Of a DNA stretch of 52,311 nt, positions 11,137-20,319 are shown piece after piece. The position numbers were made by a program, and so were the translations under genes. This DNA is from Chthoniobacteraceae bacterium (GTDB lineage Bacteria > Verrucomicrobiota > Verrucomicrobiia > Chthoniobacterales > Chthoniobacteraceae), in assembly GCA_947476255.1 (NCBI GenBank), contig CANJPY010000026.1:1-52311 (forward strand), written 5' to 3'. Each line of letters begins with the position of its first letter. The stretch's first letter is position 1. Under the pieces are notes generated by a model that worked only from the letters and a program-made list of their open reading frames with translations, did not search any database and was not told the DNA's origin.

Positions 11137-13602
11137 ATGAGACGAATTTCCGCAGTTTTCTCCGCTGTAATTTCAGCCTTTCTGATATCGGTATTCTCCG
11201 TGCCTGTTTTTGCGGCCGATGCGGAACCCAACCGGTCTTTGGTGATCGTGCCGACGAGTTTGGAATTAACCCATCCAGAGCGCCCGCATTCAATCCTCGT
11301 GGGCGCTCGCACGAAGGCAGGCTACGATGTGGATTTGACAGACACTGCGGGGTTTTCTTGCAGCGATGAGAAGGTGGCAAAAGTGGATGCGCAGGGTTGG
11401 GTGCGTCCGGTGGCCAACGGCAGCGCCTTCATTATCGTTCGCGCGGGCGGGAGTGAGGCGAAGTTGGCTGTGACAGTGAAGATGGCCGATAAAGCGCCAG
11501 GGGTGAGCTTTCGGCAGGATGTGATGCCTGTGCTTTCCAAAGGAGGGTGTAACGCTGGGGCGTGCCATGGTTATTCGCTGGGGAAAAATGGCTTCAAGCT
11601 CTCCCTGCGTGGAGCAGATCCAGAAAAGGATTACCTGGCCCTTGCCGATGAATTTTCGGAACGCCGCATCAACCGGCACAACCCTTCAGCGAGCCTTTTG
11701 CTTTTAAAGGGGATGGGTGACATTCCACATGAGGGCGGAGTCAGGTTGGATCACGGCAGTGCGATGCATCAGACGGTGCTTCGGTGGATTGCAGAAGGTG
11801 CCAAGGACGACCCAGCGAGTTTGCCAGCGTTGGTCTCCGTTGCGATCGAGCCCAAAATTGTCACAACGAGCCCGGGAACGAGGCAACAGTTTCAAATCAC
11901 CGCGAGATATAGTGATGGTTCGATACGTGATGTTTCGCGCACTGGAATCACCACGGTCAATACTGAGCGTGTGGCGCGTGCCGACGAGTTTGGGCTGGTC
12001 ACCGCCACTGACTTCGGTGAAACGGCGATCATCGCGCGGTACGAAAACATTTTTGCGGTCGCCAACCTGCTCGTGCTTCCCCCGGACAAAGGATTTGTTC
12101 CGGCCACTGTTTCAAAAGAGAATCCTGTGGATGAACACGTGAGCGCGAAGCTCAACGAATTGCGCTTGAAGCCGTCAGTCACAACGGATGACGAGACGTT
12201 TTTGAGGCGTGTGTCGGTGGATCTCACGGGGCTTCAACCGTCCCCTGACAAGGTGCTCAGCTTCGTAGGGGACACAGGCGTCGACAAGCGCGCCAGAGTG
12301 GTAGAGGGCTTGCTCAAGAGCGGTGAGTTTGTGGATTGGTGGTCGTTGAAGTGGGGGGATTTGCTCCAAAACTCCCGCAATGTATCGAGTGATCCCGCGG
12401 TGTTTGCGTTTCGGGAATGGATTCGCGCTGCGGTGTCGCGGAACATGCCGCTCGACAAGTTTGCGCGCGAGATACTATCGGCTCGTGGCAGTTATTTAGA
12501 CAATCCAGCAGCCGCGTTTTTTTCCGTGAGCAAGGACACCGATGACACATTGCAGAGGGTGACACAGGTTTTCTGCGGCGTTCGTATGTTGTGTGCGCGC
12601 TGTCATCCGCATCCTTTTGAAAACTGGACGCAAGCCGATTATTACGGGGTGCACAGTTTTTTTAATCAGGTTGCAAGCAAGCCGGATCCTCGTCTTGCAG
12701 GCGTGGCGAACGCGAAGACTGTGTTGCTCAACAAGTCGGCTGTTTTTTCCGTGAATCCCCGTACGGCAAAGCCGCAGGCGCCAAAGTATCTCGGCGGGAC
12801 AGAACCGAAGCTTGAGGCGGGAGCGGATCGGAGGGAGGAGTATGCCCGTTGGTTGACGACTGCTGAAAACCCCCATTTTGCGCGGAGTCTTGTAAATCGA
12901 GTTTGGAGCTACTTTTTTCACAGGGGAATTATTGATCCGGTTGACGACTTGCGTTCGACAAGTCCGCCCATCAATGCGGCCTTGTTGGAGGCGTTGACCA
13001 AGGACTTTGTGGTTCACAAATTTGACATGCAGCATTTGATGCGCACGATAGTGAATTCGAGCACCTACCAGCGCAGTTCAGTTCCAAATGAAACGAATGC
13101 GCATGATGACATGAATTTTTCGAGGTCTATCCCAAGGCGGCTTCCAGCGGAGGCGTTGCTTGATTCGCTGGTGCAGGCCACTGCCGTGAAGGAGAATTTT
13201 GCGGGCGTTCCCGCGGGCTTCAATGCGGCACAACTTCCTGATGGCAACGTACAGAGCAGTTTTCTTTCTCTGTTTGGGAAGGCACAGCGCATGGAGGCCT
13301 GTGAGTGTGAGCGGGACTTGAGTACCAACATGCTGCAGGCACTTCATTTCATTAACGGGCAATCCATTTTGAACCGCGTGGTGAACCCGACTGGGCGACC
13401 TGCTTTGCTGTTGAAGGACAAGCTTTCGGAGGAGCAACTCGTTGAGCAACTGTATTTGTGGTCGCTCGCGAGGCGTCCCAGAGCTTCTGAGCGAGAGGTT
13501 GCCGCAAAATTTCTGACATCCTATGGTGAAAAAAAAGCTGAGGCGGCACAGGATTTAATGTGGGGCCTTTTGAACAGCAGGGACTTCACGATGCTTCAAT
13601 AA
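11137..13602 (+). CDS. Exported Ig-like plus PSCyt2 (DUF1549)/PSD1 (DUF1553) protein
   Basis: 821 aa from MRRISAVFSA, which begins a good signal peptide ending ...VPVFAADA. The frame is open much further upstream (to 10822) but that part overlaps the preceding gene in another frame and is rejected. Domains: Big_2-like Ig domain (about 35-120), a cytochrome-like segment with the unusual CNAGACHG spacing (about 137-144), a second Ig-like domain (about 230-310), then DUF1549 (about 330-530) ending with CARCHPHPFENW, and DUF1553 (about 580-815). CxxCH-type motifs suggest c-type heme. The role, probably oxidative or hydrolytic polymer handling in the periplasm, is inferred. Confidence 0.93.
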   Translation: MRRISAVFSAVISAFLISVFSVPVFAADAEPNRSLVIVPTSLELTHPERPHSILVGARTKAGYDVDLTDTAGFSCSDEKVAKVDAQGWVRPVANGSAFIIVRAGGSEAKLAVTVKMADKAPGVSFRQDVMPVLSKGGCNAGACHGYSLGKNGFKLSLRGADPEKDYLALADEFSERRINRHNPSASLLLLKGMGDIPHEGGVRLDHGSAMHQTVLRWIAEGAKDDPASLPALVSVAIEPKIVTTSPGTRQQFQITARYSDGSIRDVSRTGITTVNTERVARADEFGLVTATDFGETAIIARYENIFAVANLLVLPPDKGFVPATVSKENPVDEHVSAKLNELRLKPSVTTDDETFLRRVSVDLTGLQPSPDKVLSFVGDTGVDKRARVVEGLLKSGEFVDWWSLKWGDLLQNSRNVSSDPAVFAFREWIRAAVSRNMPLDKFAREILSARGSYLDNPAAAFFSVSKDTDDTLQRVTQVFCGVRMLCARCHPHPFENWTQADYYGVHSFFNQVASKPDPRLAGVANAKTVLLNKSAVFSVNPRTAKPQAPKYLGGTEPKLEAGADRREEYARWLTTAENPHFARSLVNRVWSYFFHRGIIDPVDDLRSTSPPINAALLEALTKDFVVHKFDMQHLMRTIVNSSTYQRSSVPNETNAHDDMNFSRSIPRRLPAEALLDSLVQATAVKENFAGVPAGFNAAQLPDGNVQSSFLSLFGKAQRMEACECERDLSTNMLQALHFINGQSILNRVVNPTGRPALLLKDKLSEEQLVEQLYLWSLARRPRASEREVAAKFLTSYGEKKAEAAQDLMWGLLNSRDFTMLQ

Positions 13603-13604
13603 TC

Positions 13605-14978
13605 ATGCGTGGGTTTGCCTCTATTTTTGTGTTGGTCTTTGCATTCCACGCCGCTGCGGAGGAGGTGAGTTTTCAACGTGACGTTTGGCCTGTTTTTAAA
13701 CGCCATTGCATTGGGTGCCACTGCGAGAAGAAGGCGAAGGGAAACCTTCGTATGGACGATGTCTCTGCTCTTTTAAAGGGTGGAAAAATGGGGGCGCTTT
13801 TTAAACCCGGCCACCCGGATGACAGTCTGCTTATTTCCCAGATAAGCGGTGAAAAGCCCGAGATGCCCGAGAACGAACCGCCTCTTTCAGGTGCAAAGGT
13901 TAAGCTGCTTCGTGACTGGGTGTCTCAAGGAGCCAAAATCGACGGTCCGCCACAGTTTGAGTTGCCAAAATTGGTTATCCCAGCGGTCTACGAGACAGCG
14001 CCCGCCGTTGCGAGCGTGTCGATCAGTCCTGATGGACGGTTTGGCGCTGCGGCCTGCCGGAGTGAAGTGGTGCTTTTCACCGTGGATCACGACGAGTCAC
14101 CGCGGCGATTACCTACGGATTTTGACCTCGTCACCCACGTCGAATTCAGCCCCGATGGGACTCGCCTTGCCGTCGCTGGAGGCTCTCCCCAGCGCTTTGG
14201 CGGACTGATGATCTTTAATATTACCAGCGGCCAAAAAGAGAGTGAACGCCGCGTGGGAAGTGAGACCTTTTTCAAAGGCAACTTTTCGCCAGACGGCAAG
14301 TCGCTCGCGCTCGGTGGAGGCAATGGAGCGATCTATATTTTTCCGCTGGATTCGGACGCCCCTCCGAAGCTGATTGACCTGCACAGCGACTGGGTCACCG
14401 CCGTGGTGTATACCCGAGATGGAAAACAACTGGTAAGTGGAAGTCGTGACAAGACAACGAAGGTGAGCAGCGTTGATGGGCTCAGCCTTTTGCGCTCCAT
14501 TGACGAGTCTGCGGATTTTATCAACGCCGTCGCCGCAGATTCCCTGAATGCAATTTCTGGTGGAAATTCAAAGGTTCTTGCGGGGTTCGATCTGAATCTG
14601 GCGCTGGGCGGAGTAGAGGTCAGTGGATCTGGTAATGGCGCGCGCCCGGTGAACAACCGGAGTCAATATTTGCGGGCCTTTGAGTCTCAAAGCGACGCCG
14701 TCATGTCGCTTGCCACGAGTGGTGATGGGAAACTTCTAGCAGTGGCGACCCGGGGGGCAGAAGTGCGAGTTTACCAGACGGATACGCGGGCAAAAAAGGT
14801 GTCGTTAACCAAAGTGCCGACGCCTGTTTTTGCCGTTTCCTTAAACAAGGACGGAAGCCGTCTTGTGCTTGGCAGTAAAAGCGGGGTGGTGCAGGTGTGG
14901 GATACAACGTCTTCGACGCTCATTAAATCGCTGAAGCCCGTGCCTGTTTTTGGGGATGGATTCCAGGGCACGCGTTAG
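13605..14978 (+). CDS. PSCyt1 cytochrome c domain fused to WD40 repeats
   Basis: 457 aa. Starting at MRGFASIFVLVFAFHAAA gives a signal peptide and places the start 2 bp after the previous stop. The N-terminal PSCyt1 domain has a heme motif CIGCH (about 35-39), followed by RMDDVSALLKGG and a distal PEMPENEPPLS loop that would supply the Met ligand. Residues about 125-450 form WD40-type blades (SISPDGRFGAA, FSPDGTRLAVA, GKQLVSGSRDKTT, KDGSRLVLGSK). This cytochrome-propeller architecture is common in planctomycetes and verrucomicrobia. Last gene of the 7213-14978 set; no convincing terminator follows. Confidence 0.93.
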   Translation: MRGFASIFVLVFAFHAAAEEVSFQRDVWPVFKRHCIGCHCEKKAKGNLRMDDVSALLKGGKMGALFKPGHPDDSLLISQISGEKPEMPENEPPLSGAKVKLLRDWVSQGAKIDGPPQFELPKLVIPAVYETAPAVASVSISPDGRFGAAACRSEVVLFTVDHDESPRRLPTDFDLVTHVEFSPDGTRLAVAGGSPQRFGGLMIFNITSGQKESERRVGSETFFKGNFSPDGKSLALGGGNGAIYIFPLDSDAPPKLIDLHSDWVTAVVYTRDGKQLVSGSRDKTTKVSSVDGLSLLRSIDESADFINAVAADSLNAISGGNSKVLAGFDLNLALGGVEVSGSGNGARPVNNRSQYLRAFESQSDAVMSLATSGDGKLLAVATRGAEVRVYQTDTRAKKVSLTKVPTPVFAVSLNKDGSRLVLGSKSGVVQVWDTTSSTLIKSLKPVPVFGDGFQGTR

Positions 14979-15058
14979 CGCGGGGCATTTTTAACCTTCT
15001 CCGGTGCACTCAAATTCGAGGTGCCTTGCACCTGCTGATTTCAGAAAATACTTCACTT

Positions 15059-16288
15059 ATGTTCAATGTAATACGTCTAGCAAAGTCGGGCTTCTTGTCC
15101 CTTGTTCTTTTGGTTTGTGGAGGCTTTCAATGTGCAGCAGAGCCTTTCCTCGAAAAACAAGATTTGTTCACTGTGGGGGATGATCCTGCATTCAATCTCT
15201 ACCATATTCCGGGCATTGTTGTGACGGCCAAGGGCTCGGTGCTTGCTTGGTGTGAGGCGCGGAAGCGTGCGTCGGGCGTGAGCGATTGGGATGATATTCG
15301 TATTTTGCTCAGGCGCAGTACAGACGAAGGCAGAACGTGGAGTGCGCCAAAAAGTATTGCGGCTGTTGACGGGCCGAAGGCAAAGAATCCTTTTGCGCTA
15401 AAAATGAAGAATGTCGACGCTTCAGACGTGACCTACAATAATCCGGTGTTGATCGCGGACAAGGACGGCAAAGTGCATATGCTTTTTTGTTTGGAGTATA
15501 TGCGGTGTTTTTATCAGTGCAGCACGGATGATGGCGTGACATTCAGTGCTCCTGTGGAGATCACCTCGACGTTTGACGCTTTCACGAAGCACTATGAATG
15601 GAAGGTGCTTGCAACTGGTCCGAACCATAGCATTCAGCTCAAGAACGGCAGGCTGGTGGTTCCTGTGTGGCTATCGACGGGGGCTGGGGGCAACGCGCAC
15701 CGTCCGAGCGTGACTGCTACCATTTACAGTGACGACCAGGGAAGGACTTGGCGCGCAGGGGACATCGCGGTGCCCTGTAATGAGGAGTGGGTTAATCCCA
15801 ACGAAACCGTTGCTGTAGAGTTGAATGACGGTCGGGTGATGCTCAATGTGCGCAGCGAATCGAAGGCGAACCGTCGCATCGTGACGACAAGCAGTGATGG
15901 TGCAACCGGGTGGAGTACTCCAAAGTTTGATGAATCCCTGCTTGAGCCCATTTGCATGGCTGGGCTTGTGCGTTACAATGTGGGCGGAAAAAGTCTTCTC
16001 TTGTTTTCAAATCCGAACAATTTGTCGAAGGCGAAGGGAGCCGAGGAGCCAGGTAAGAGCCGCGACCGCAAGAACGTGAGTATTAAGGCGAGTGACAATG
16101 AGGGTGTATCGTGGAGCGTAAACAAGACGATAGAGTCTGGCCCCAGCATGTATTCGGACATAGCAGTGACGCAGTCCGGACGCATTCTTTGTTTTTATGG
16201 AAGAAGCGGGGCGGAGCCTGGGGCGTCGTTTGCCGGAGGGCGTTTGACGGTTGCACAGTTTAATCTGGAGTGGTTGAGCGCTCCGTGA
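15059..16288 (+). CDS. Sialidase-like (GH33-type fold) exported protein
   Basis: 409 aa from MFNVIRLAKS, the start of a signal peptide; an upstream in-frame TTG at 15026 is less likely. The six-bladed sialidase fold is indicated by Asp-boxes: STDEGRTW (about 87-94), YSDDQGRTW (about 223-231) and SDNEGVSW (about 350-357). The family's RIP motif, normally (F/Y)RIP with the carboxylate-binding Arg, reads YHIP here (about 48-51), so true sialidase activity is doubtful; it may act on another sugar. The 3' end overlaps the convergent photolyase gene by 29 bp. No obvious operon partner. Confidence 0.85.
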   Translation: MFNVIRLAKSGFLSLVLLVCGGFQCAAEPFLEKQDLFTVGDDPAFNLYHIPGIVVTAKGSVLAWCEARKRASGVSDWDDIRILLRRSTDEGRTWSAPKSIAAVDGPKAKNPFALKMKNVDASDVTYNNPVLIADKDGKVHMLFCLEYMRCFYQCSTDDGVTFSAPVEITSTFDAFTKHYEWKVLATGPNHSIQLKNGRLVVPVWLSTGAGGNAHRPSVTATIYSDDQGRTWRAGDIAVPCNEEWVNPNETVAVELNDGRVMLNVRSESKANRRIVTTSSDGATGWSTPKFDESLLEPICMAGLVRYNVGGKSLLLFSNPNNLSKAKGAEEPGKSRDRKNVSIKASDNEGVSWSVNKTIESGPSMYSDIAVTQSGRILCFYGRSGAEPGASFAGGRLTVAQFNLEWLSAP

Positions 16289-17891
16289 GATGGGTTGAGG
16301 CTTGCGCGCGGATTGCAGCGCGTGTGGGTGCGTCGAGGCGGTCCAGATTTTTGAGTTGCATGGCCATGCGCGGATTTTTTTTGAGCAAGGGTTCGTGGCG
16401 CATTAAAAAATCCCAGTACAGGGTGGTGTATGGACAGGCGTTTGTACCCGTGGCTTGAGCTGGGTCGTACTGACAACCCTTGCAGTAGTTGCTCATGCGC
16501 TGGATATACTTTCCGCTGGCGACGTAGGGCTTGCTTGCCATGAGTCCTCCGTCTCCAAACTGACTCATGCCTAGAGTGTTCGGTAGCTCGACCCATTCCA
16601 CTGCGTCGACGTACACGCTCAGGTACCAGGCGTGCACGGCCTTTGGTTTTACCCCCAATAACAGGGCATAGAGGCCGGTGACCATGAGACGTTGAATATG
16701 GTGGGCGTATCCGTGCGCGAGGGTTTGGGTGATTGCGTCTTTGAGGCAGGCCATCGTGGTGTCGCCGCTCCAATACCAGTCTGGTAAATCGGCGTGAGCG
16801 TTGAGGGCGTTTTGCTCCAAATAACCGGGCATCTGTGTCCAGTAAATGCCGCGCACATATTCCCGCCAGCCGAGGATTTGTCTTATAAAACCCTCGACTG
16901 CAGCCAAGGGGGCGCTGTCTTTGCGGTAGGCATCCTCGGCGGCTTGCACCACTTCGCGGGCATTCAAAAGTTTGAGGTTGAGGGCGCTACTCAGGTGCGA
17001 GTGGTAAAGCCAGACTTCGCCGGCCCACATGGCATCTTCGTACAAGCCGAACAAGGGCAGGCGTTGTTCGATAAAAGCTTGAAGAGCCAGCAATGCTTGG
17101 GAGCGCGTGACTGGCCAGCCAAAACTGTCGAGTGTGCCCGGATGACTGGCAAAACGGGTGTTCACAAGTGTGATGACTTCCCGCGTTATGGAGTCTGGGG
17201 TGAAATGTTTGGGAAGTGGGATGTTCTGGGGTCCGTTTTTACCGAAGGATTCCCGGTTGTCGGCGTCAAAGTTCCATTGCCCGCCCTCCGGTTCTTTGCC
17301 GTTCATGAGGATGCCGTGTTTGAGGCGCTGCTCGCGGTACCAATATTCGAGGCGCAGTTGTTTTCGTCCTTTCGCGTGAGCCGCAAATTCGCGCACGGTG
17401 CTCAGGAAGTGCGAGTCGTCGCGCAGGGTTAGTGGGACTTGGTGTTGGGCCGCCACGGCGCGTATGTTTTGTAATACGCGCCAGTCGCCCGGCGCTGTAA
17501 GAACAAGCGCGGCAGGGTGGAGTTGGGTGATTGTCGTGCCCAGTTCCAGAGCCAGCGTTCCGCGGTTGTCGGCATCGTCCAACTGTTTATAGGTGAGAGG
17601 TATCCCTCGCTTGCGGAGCTCTTGTGCAAAGTGGCGCATGGCGCTCAAGAAAACGGCGATGCGTTGTTTGGCAGACCACACGTGGGTGGATTCCTCCGCC
17701 ACTTCTGCCATCCATACCAAGTCTTGAGTCGGGTCAAGATCTTGGAGAGCGGAAGCCTGTACATCGAGTTGGTCGCCCAAGACGATGACGAGATGACGCA
17801 CGTTGCTAGGCACGGGTAGAGCGTGCTGGAACTGCGCGGATCCGTAGACTGTGATTGGGGCGGAGGAAGCTACTGAAGTGGCATCGGGCAT
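16260..17891 (-). CDS. Fe-S (6-4) photolyase / deoxyribodipyrimidine photolyase-related protein
   Basis: 543 aa. It matches the DPRP branch of the cryptochrome/photolyase family: N-terminal Rossmann domain (VRHLVIVLGDQLD, about 31-43) and a helical FAD-binding C-terminal domain. Cys382, Cys470, Cys473 and Cys486 have spacings of 88, 3 and 13, equal to the four [4Fe-4S] ligands reported for Agrobacterium PhrB. These enzymes use light to repair (6-4) UV photoproducts in DNA. The 3' end overlaps the sialidase-like gene. It is divergent from the MOSC-mobA pair, and the shared upstream region carries a small hairpin (17915-17942). Confidence 0.93.
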   Translation of the reverse strand: MPDATSVASSAPITVYGSAQFQHALPVPSNVRHLVIVLGDQLDVQASALQDLDPTQDLVWMAEVAEESTHVWSAKQRIAVFLSAMRHFAQELRKRGIPLTYKQLDDADNRGTLALELGTTITQLHPAALVLTAPGDWRVLQNIRAVAAQHQVPLTLRDDSHFLSTVREFAAHAKGRKQLRLEYWYREQRLKHGILMNGKEPEGGQWNFDADNRESFGKNGPQNIPLPKHFTPDSITREVITLVNTRFASHPGTLDSFGWPVTRSQALLALQAFIEQRLPLFGLYEDAMWAGEVWLYHSHLSSALNLKLLNAREVVQAAEDAYRKDSAPLAAVEGFIRQILGWREYVRGIYWTQMPGYLEQNALNAHADLPDWYWSGDTTMACLKDAITQTLAHGYAHHIQRLMVTGLYALLLGVKPKAVHAWYLSVYVDAVEWVELPNTLGMSQFGDGGLMASKPYVASGKYIQRMSNYCKGCQYDPAQATGTNACPYTTLYWDFLMRHEPLLKKNPRMAMQLKNLDRLDAPTRAAIRAQASTHLTERSTTPD

Positions 17892-17914
17892 GGAGTTTTC
17901 GTGTGTGCTTCAAT

Positions 17915-17942
17915 TTGCGAGGCTTTTGGCGGAGCCGTGCAA
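17915..17942. promoter_or_regulatory. Inverted repeat between photolyase and MOSC genes
   Basis: TTGC-GA-GGCT, 8-nt loop, AGCC-GT-GCAA: two paired 4-bp blocks separated by a G-U and a mismatch. It lies between divergent genes, so an operator or leader hairpin is more likely than a terminator. It does not match the Moco riboswitch consensus as far as can be judged by eye. Confidence 0.3.
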
Positions 17943-18040
17943 CATAAAATTCGAAGTTTGAGCCTCAACCTTTGCACATGCTTAAAAAGGGGGGATCTGA
18001 AGATTGGTTTCCTTGGCATGGGTCTGGTACATTGCGTCGT

Positions 18041-18511
18041 ATGGAAGAAGTGTGCCAAATTCTGGCGATCTATGTTTCGCCCGGCCATAATTTCTTCGGC
18101 CGCCACAAAGAGTTGCCTCTGGAGCACGAGGTGGTTTCTGTCTCAAGCGTCGAGTGTGTGGCTGGGAGCGGGTTGGTGGGGGACCGGTTCTTTGGGCATA
18201 AAAAGGATTACAAGGGGCAGATTACTTTTTTTTCGAGTGAAGTGTACAATCGTCTCTGTGAAGAGCTGGGAGGCGTTGCAAAACCCGCGTCTGTATTGCG
18301 GCGAAATGTGATCACGCAGGGAGTGGATCTGAATCGCTGGATAGGAAAGGAGTTCTTGATTCAGGGTGTTGTTTTTGAAGGAGTGGAGGAATGCCGGCCT
18401 TGTTACTGGATGGACTCTGCTTTGGGGGTAGGCGCAGAAGCCGCGATGCGGGGGCAGGGGGGGCTGCGTGCACGCATCCTGAAAGGTGGTACTCTCAGAG
18501 TGAGCTTATGA
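18041..18511 (+). CDS. MOSC domain protein
   Basis: 156 aa from MEEVCQILAI; the frame is open 23 codons further up but that part looks non-coding (MHMLKKGGSEDW). It has the MOSC pattern: HEVVSVSSVECVAGSGLVGDR, DYKGQITFF, LRRNVITQGVDL, and a conserved Cys in EECRPCYWM (about 121-128). MOSC proteins bind molybdenum cofactor or sulfur as a Cys persulfide and transfer it to enzymes. Its stop overlaps the mobA start (ATGA), which supports translational coupling and a role in cofactor maturation. Confidence 0.88.
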   Translation: MEEVCQILAIYVSPGHNFFGRHKELPLEHEVVSVSSVECVAGSGLVGDRFFGHKKDYKGQITFFSSEVYNRLCEELGGVAKPASVLRRNVITQGVDLNRWIGKEFLIQGVVFEGVEECRPCYWMDSALGVGAEAAMRGQGGLRARILKGGTLRVSL

Positions 18512-19083
18512 GACGGTGCACTGGTGCGCTTCTTTGTGGTGGCCGATCTTCCCGAATGGGGAGGGACAAGGCGTTTATTAAAGTCAATGGCGAGGCGCTG
18601 TGGCGCTTGCAGTTGGCCAAGCTTCAAGGGCTGTGCGACGAGGTGATTGTCTGCGGTAATTCCACTCAAGCGCAGACCTTGGAATCCACTGGCGTGCGCT
18701 TCGAATCGGATGCGGATGCGGCCCTCGGGCCGCTCTCAGGCATTGCGTGTGCCATGCAGGCTGCGACTTCCGCACACGTTCTGGTGCTGGCGGTCGATAT
18801 GCCAAGAATGTCTGAACGCTATCTTGCTAACCTGTTGGAGTTATCCACCCAGGAGTCGGGCGTAGTGCCCCAAAATGGAGGGATTTTCGAGGGGCTATGC
18901 GCGGTCTATCCCGTTTCCATGCATTCTCTGGTTCTCCGGCTTTTGAATGGGGCCGAGCGTTCTATTCAGCGCCTTGTTGAACTAGGGTTGGAGGAGCGTC
19001 TTTTGCGCTCCAAACCCGTGGAGTTTTCCGAACGCGCTCTGTTTGAGAACTGGAACCTGCCAAGCGATGTTGTCTTGGTTTAA
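18508..19083 (+). CDS. mobA: Molybdenum cofactor guanylyltransferase
   Basis: 191 aa. MobA attaches GMP to molybdopterin to make the bis-MGD cofactor of DMSO-reductase-family enzymes. The nucleotide-binding signature LLCGGRSSRMGRDKA is at residues 8-22, with FESDADAALGPLSGI and the metal-binding LAVDMPRM further on, all as expected for the family. The start is set by the 4-bp ATGA overlap with the MOSC gene; the frame extends upstream but only inside MOSC. No moa or moe genes are in the window, so the rest of the pathway must be elsewhere. Confidence 0.94.
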   Translation: MRRCTGALLCGGRSSRMGRDKAFIKVNGEALWRLQLAKLQGLCDEVIVCGNSTQAQTLESTGVRFESDADAALGPLSGIACAMQAATSAHVLVLAVDMPRMSERYLANLLELSTQESGVVPQNGGIFEGLCAVYPVSMHSLVLRLLNGAERSIQRLVELGLEERLLRSKPVEFSERALFENWNLPSDVVLV

Positions 19084-19237
19084 AAGAAAAGTTGCGAGGA
19101 AGAGGCGCAAACAGGCGGTGTACGACGCGGGGAAACACCAGTATGCTTTCCTCCAAGCGTCACCCTCTTTTGGGGGGCGCGAGTAATACGTGTTGAGCCT
19201 CATCCCCGAGCGAGAATATCCTGCGCCCACAAGAGCG

Positions 19238-19250
19238 TCTCTCCCCTCCC
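19238..19250 (+). promoter_or_regulatory. C/U-rich leader of the bicupin gene
   Basis: TCTCTCCCCTCCC, ending 6 nt before the ATG. It occupies the usual Shine-Dalgarno position but has the sense of the 16S tail itself, so it cannot pair with it. Confidence 0.45.
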
Positions 19251-19256
19251 TGCTTT

Positions 19257-20153
19257 ATGAAACTATACGAATATTCCGCGGCGGCGACCCCCACGATTCC
19301 TCCAATCGGTTACGCCGTTCTGCCTCCGATGTGTTCCACCACCTCGGAGCGTGTGCTCTGGAATCTGCAGGATGCGCTTCAGACCGACTACCCAGCAACG
19401 ACTCCAGCGCTTGCCGCTTATCACCTCAATCTTCTTCCGGGGGATCATCTGCAAACTGCGGATGTGGCGACGTCAACCCTCGTGCGATTTCAAGTAGGCG
19501 GAGGACTGTTACAAATTGAACCCATCGGAAATGAGGCTGGCATTCCTCCAAGGGACTATCGTTACGAGCAGGGCGATGTTCTTGTTATTCCTGGGTTAAG
19601 CAGGATCCATTGGCGGGCGAAATCTCCGACGCGAGGATTTATTGTGACCGACGAACCCTTGCTTCAGTACCTCGGTGTGGCCCCCGTGCGTCAGACCATC
19701 GAGACCATCAAGTATACCCAGGCCCAGATCGCTCAAGCCATTGAGGACTTCCGCTCCCAACCCGGGGCTGCCGCGAGGAACCGCTGTGGGGTCATCTTTG
19801 GGCAGAGCGCGACAAGTGCGACGATGACGGTCTCCCGAACTCTTTGGTCTTTGTTTAATATTCTCCCCGCAAATGTGGTTCAGAAGCCTCACCGGCACCA
19901 ATCGATCGCTGTCGATGTGGCGGTCGAAGGGCGTCCGGGGGTGTACACGCTGATGTCTTCCAAAATTACCCCGGACGGTGAACTCGTCGACCCGATCCGG
20001 GCTGACTGGGTCACGGGCGCCGCCTTTGTTACGCCGCCGGGTTGGTGGCATAGTCATCATAATGAAACAGATCAGGATGCCATGGTTTTTCCTGTCCAAG
20101 ATGCCGGCCTTCACACTTATCTACGCTCTCTCGATATTCAGTTTGTACGCTGA
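19257..20153 (+). CDS. Bicupin protein, gentisate-dioxygenase-like
   Basis: 298 aa, cytoplasmic (no signal). Two cupin domains are visible. The first (about 60-135) has DYRYEQGDVLVIPGLSRIHW without an obvious full metal triad. The second (about 200-290) has KPHRHQSIAVDV and PPGWWHSHHNE, giving three or four His for a metal. Overall layout resembles the gentisate 1,2-dioxygenase/1-hydroxy-2-naphthoate dioxygenase group, which opens aromatic rings with Fe(II), but the substrate cannot be told from sequence and no aromatic-degradation genes are adjacent. Stands alone between mobA and the DUF1080 gene. Confidence 0.78.
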   Translation: MKLYEYSAAATPTIPPIGYAVLPPMCSTTSERVLWNLQDALQTDYPATTPALAAYHLNLLPGDHLQTADVATSTLVRFQVGGGLLQIEPIGNEAGIPPRDYRYEQGDVLVIPGLSRIHWRAKSPTRGFIVTDEPLLQYLGVAPVRQTIETIKYTQAQIAQAIEDFRSQPGAAARNRCGVIFGQSATSATMTVSRTLWSLFNILPANVVQKPHRHQSIAVDVAVEGRPGVYTLMSSKITPDGELVDPIRADWVTGAAFVTPPGWWHSHHNETDQDAMVFPVQDAGLHTYLRSLDIQFVR

Positions 20154-20319
20154 GTTTTTGAAGGCTGCTTCCCGTGGTGCATTCGGTAACCAACGCATTT
20201 TTCGTTACGGAGGTCTTTTCGGGGATGCCTTGACAAAAGGGGGCGGCGAAAAGGTTTTTAAGTGATGGTTGATTTTATGGATGCGCAGTGGATACAAAGG
20301 CTTTGTTTCCCAATTGATT

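Noticed and set aside
17892..18040. Moco riboswitch before MOSC-mobA
   Set aside because: Only one short hairpin (17915-17942) is present; the multi-stem Moco consensus could not be found by eye.
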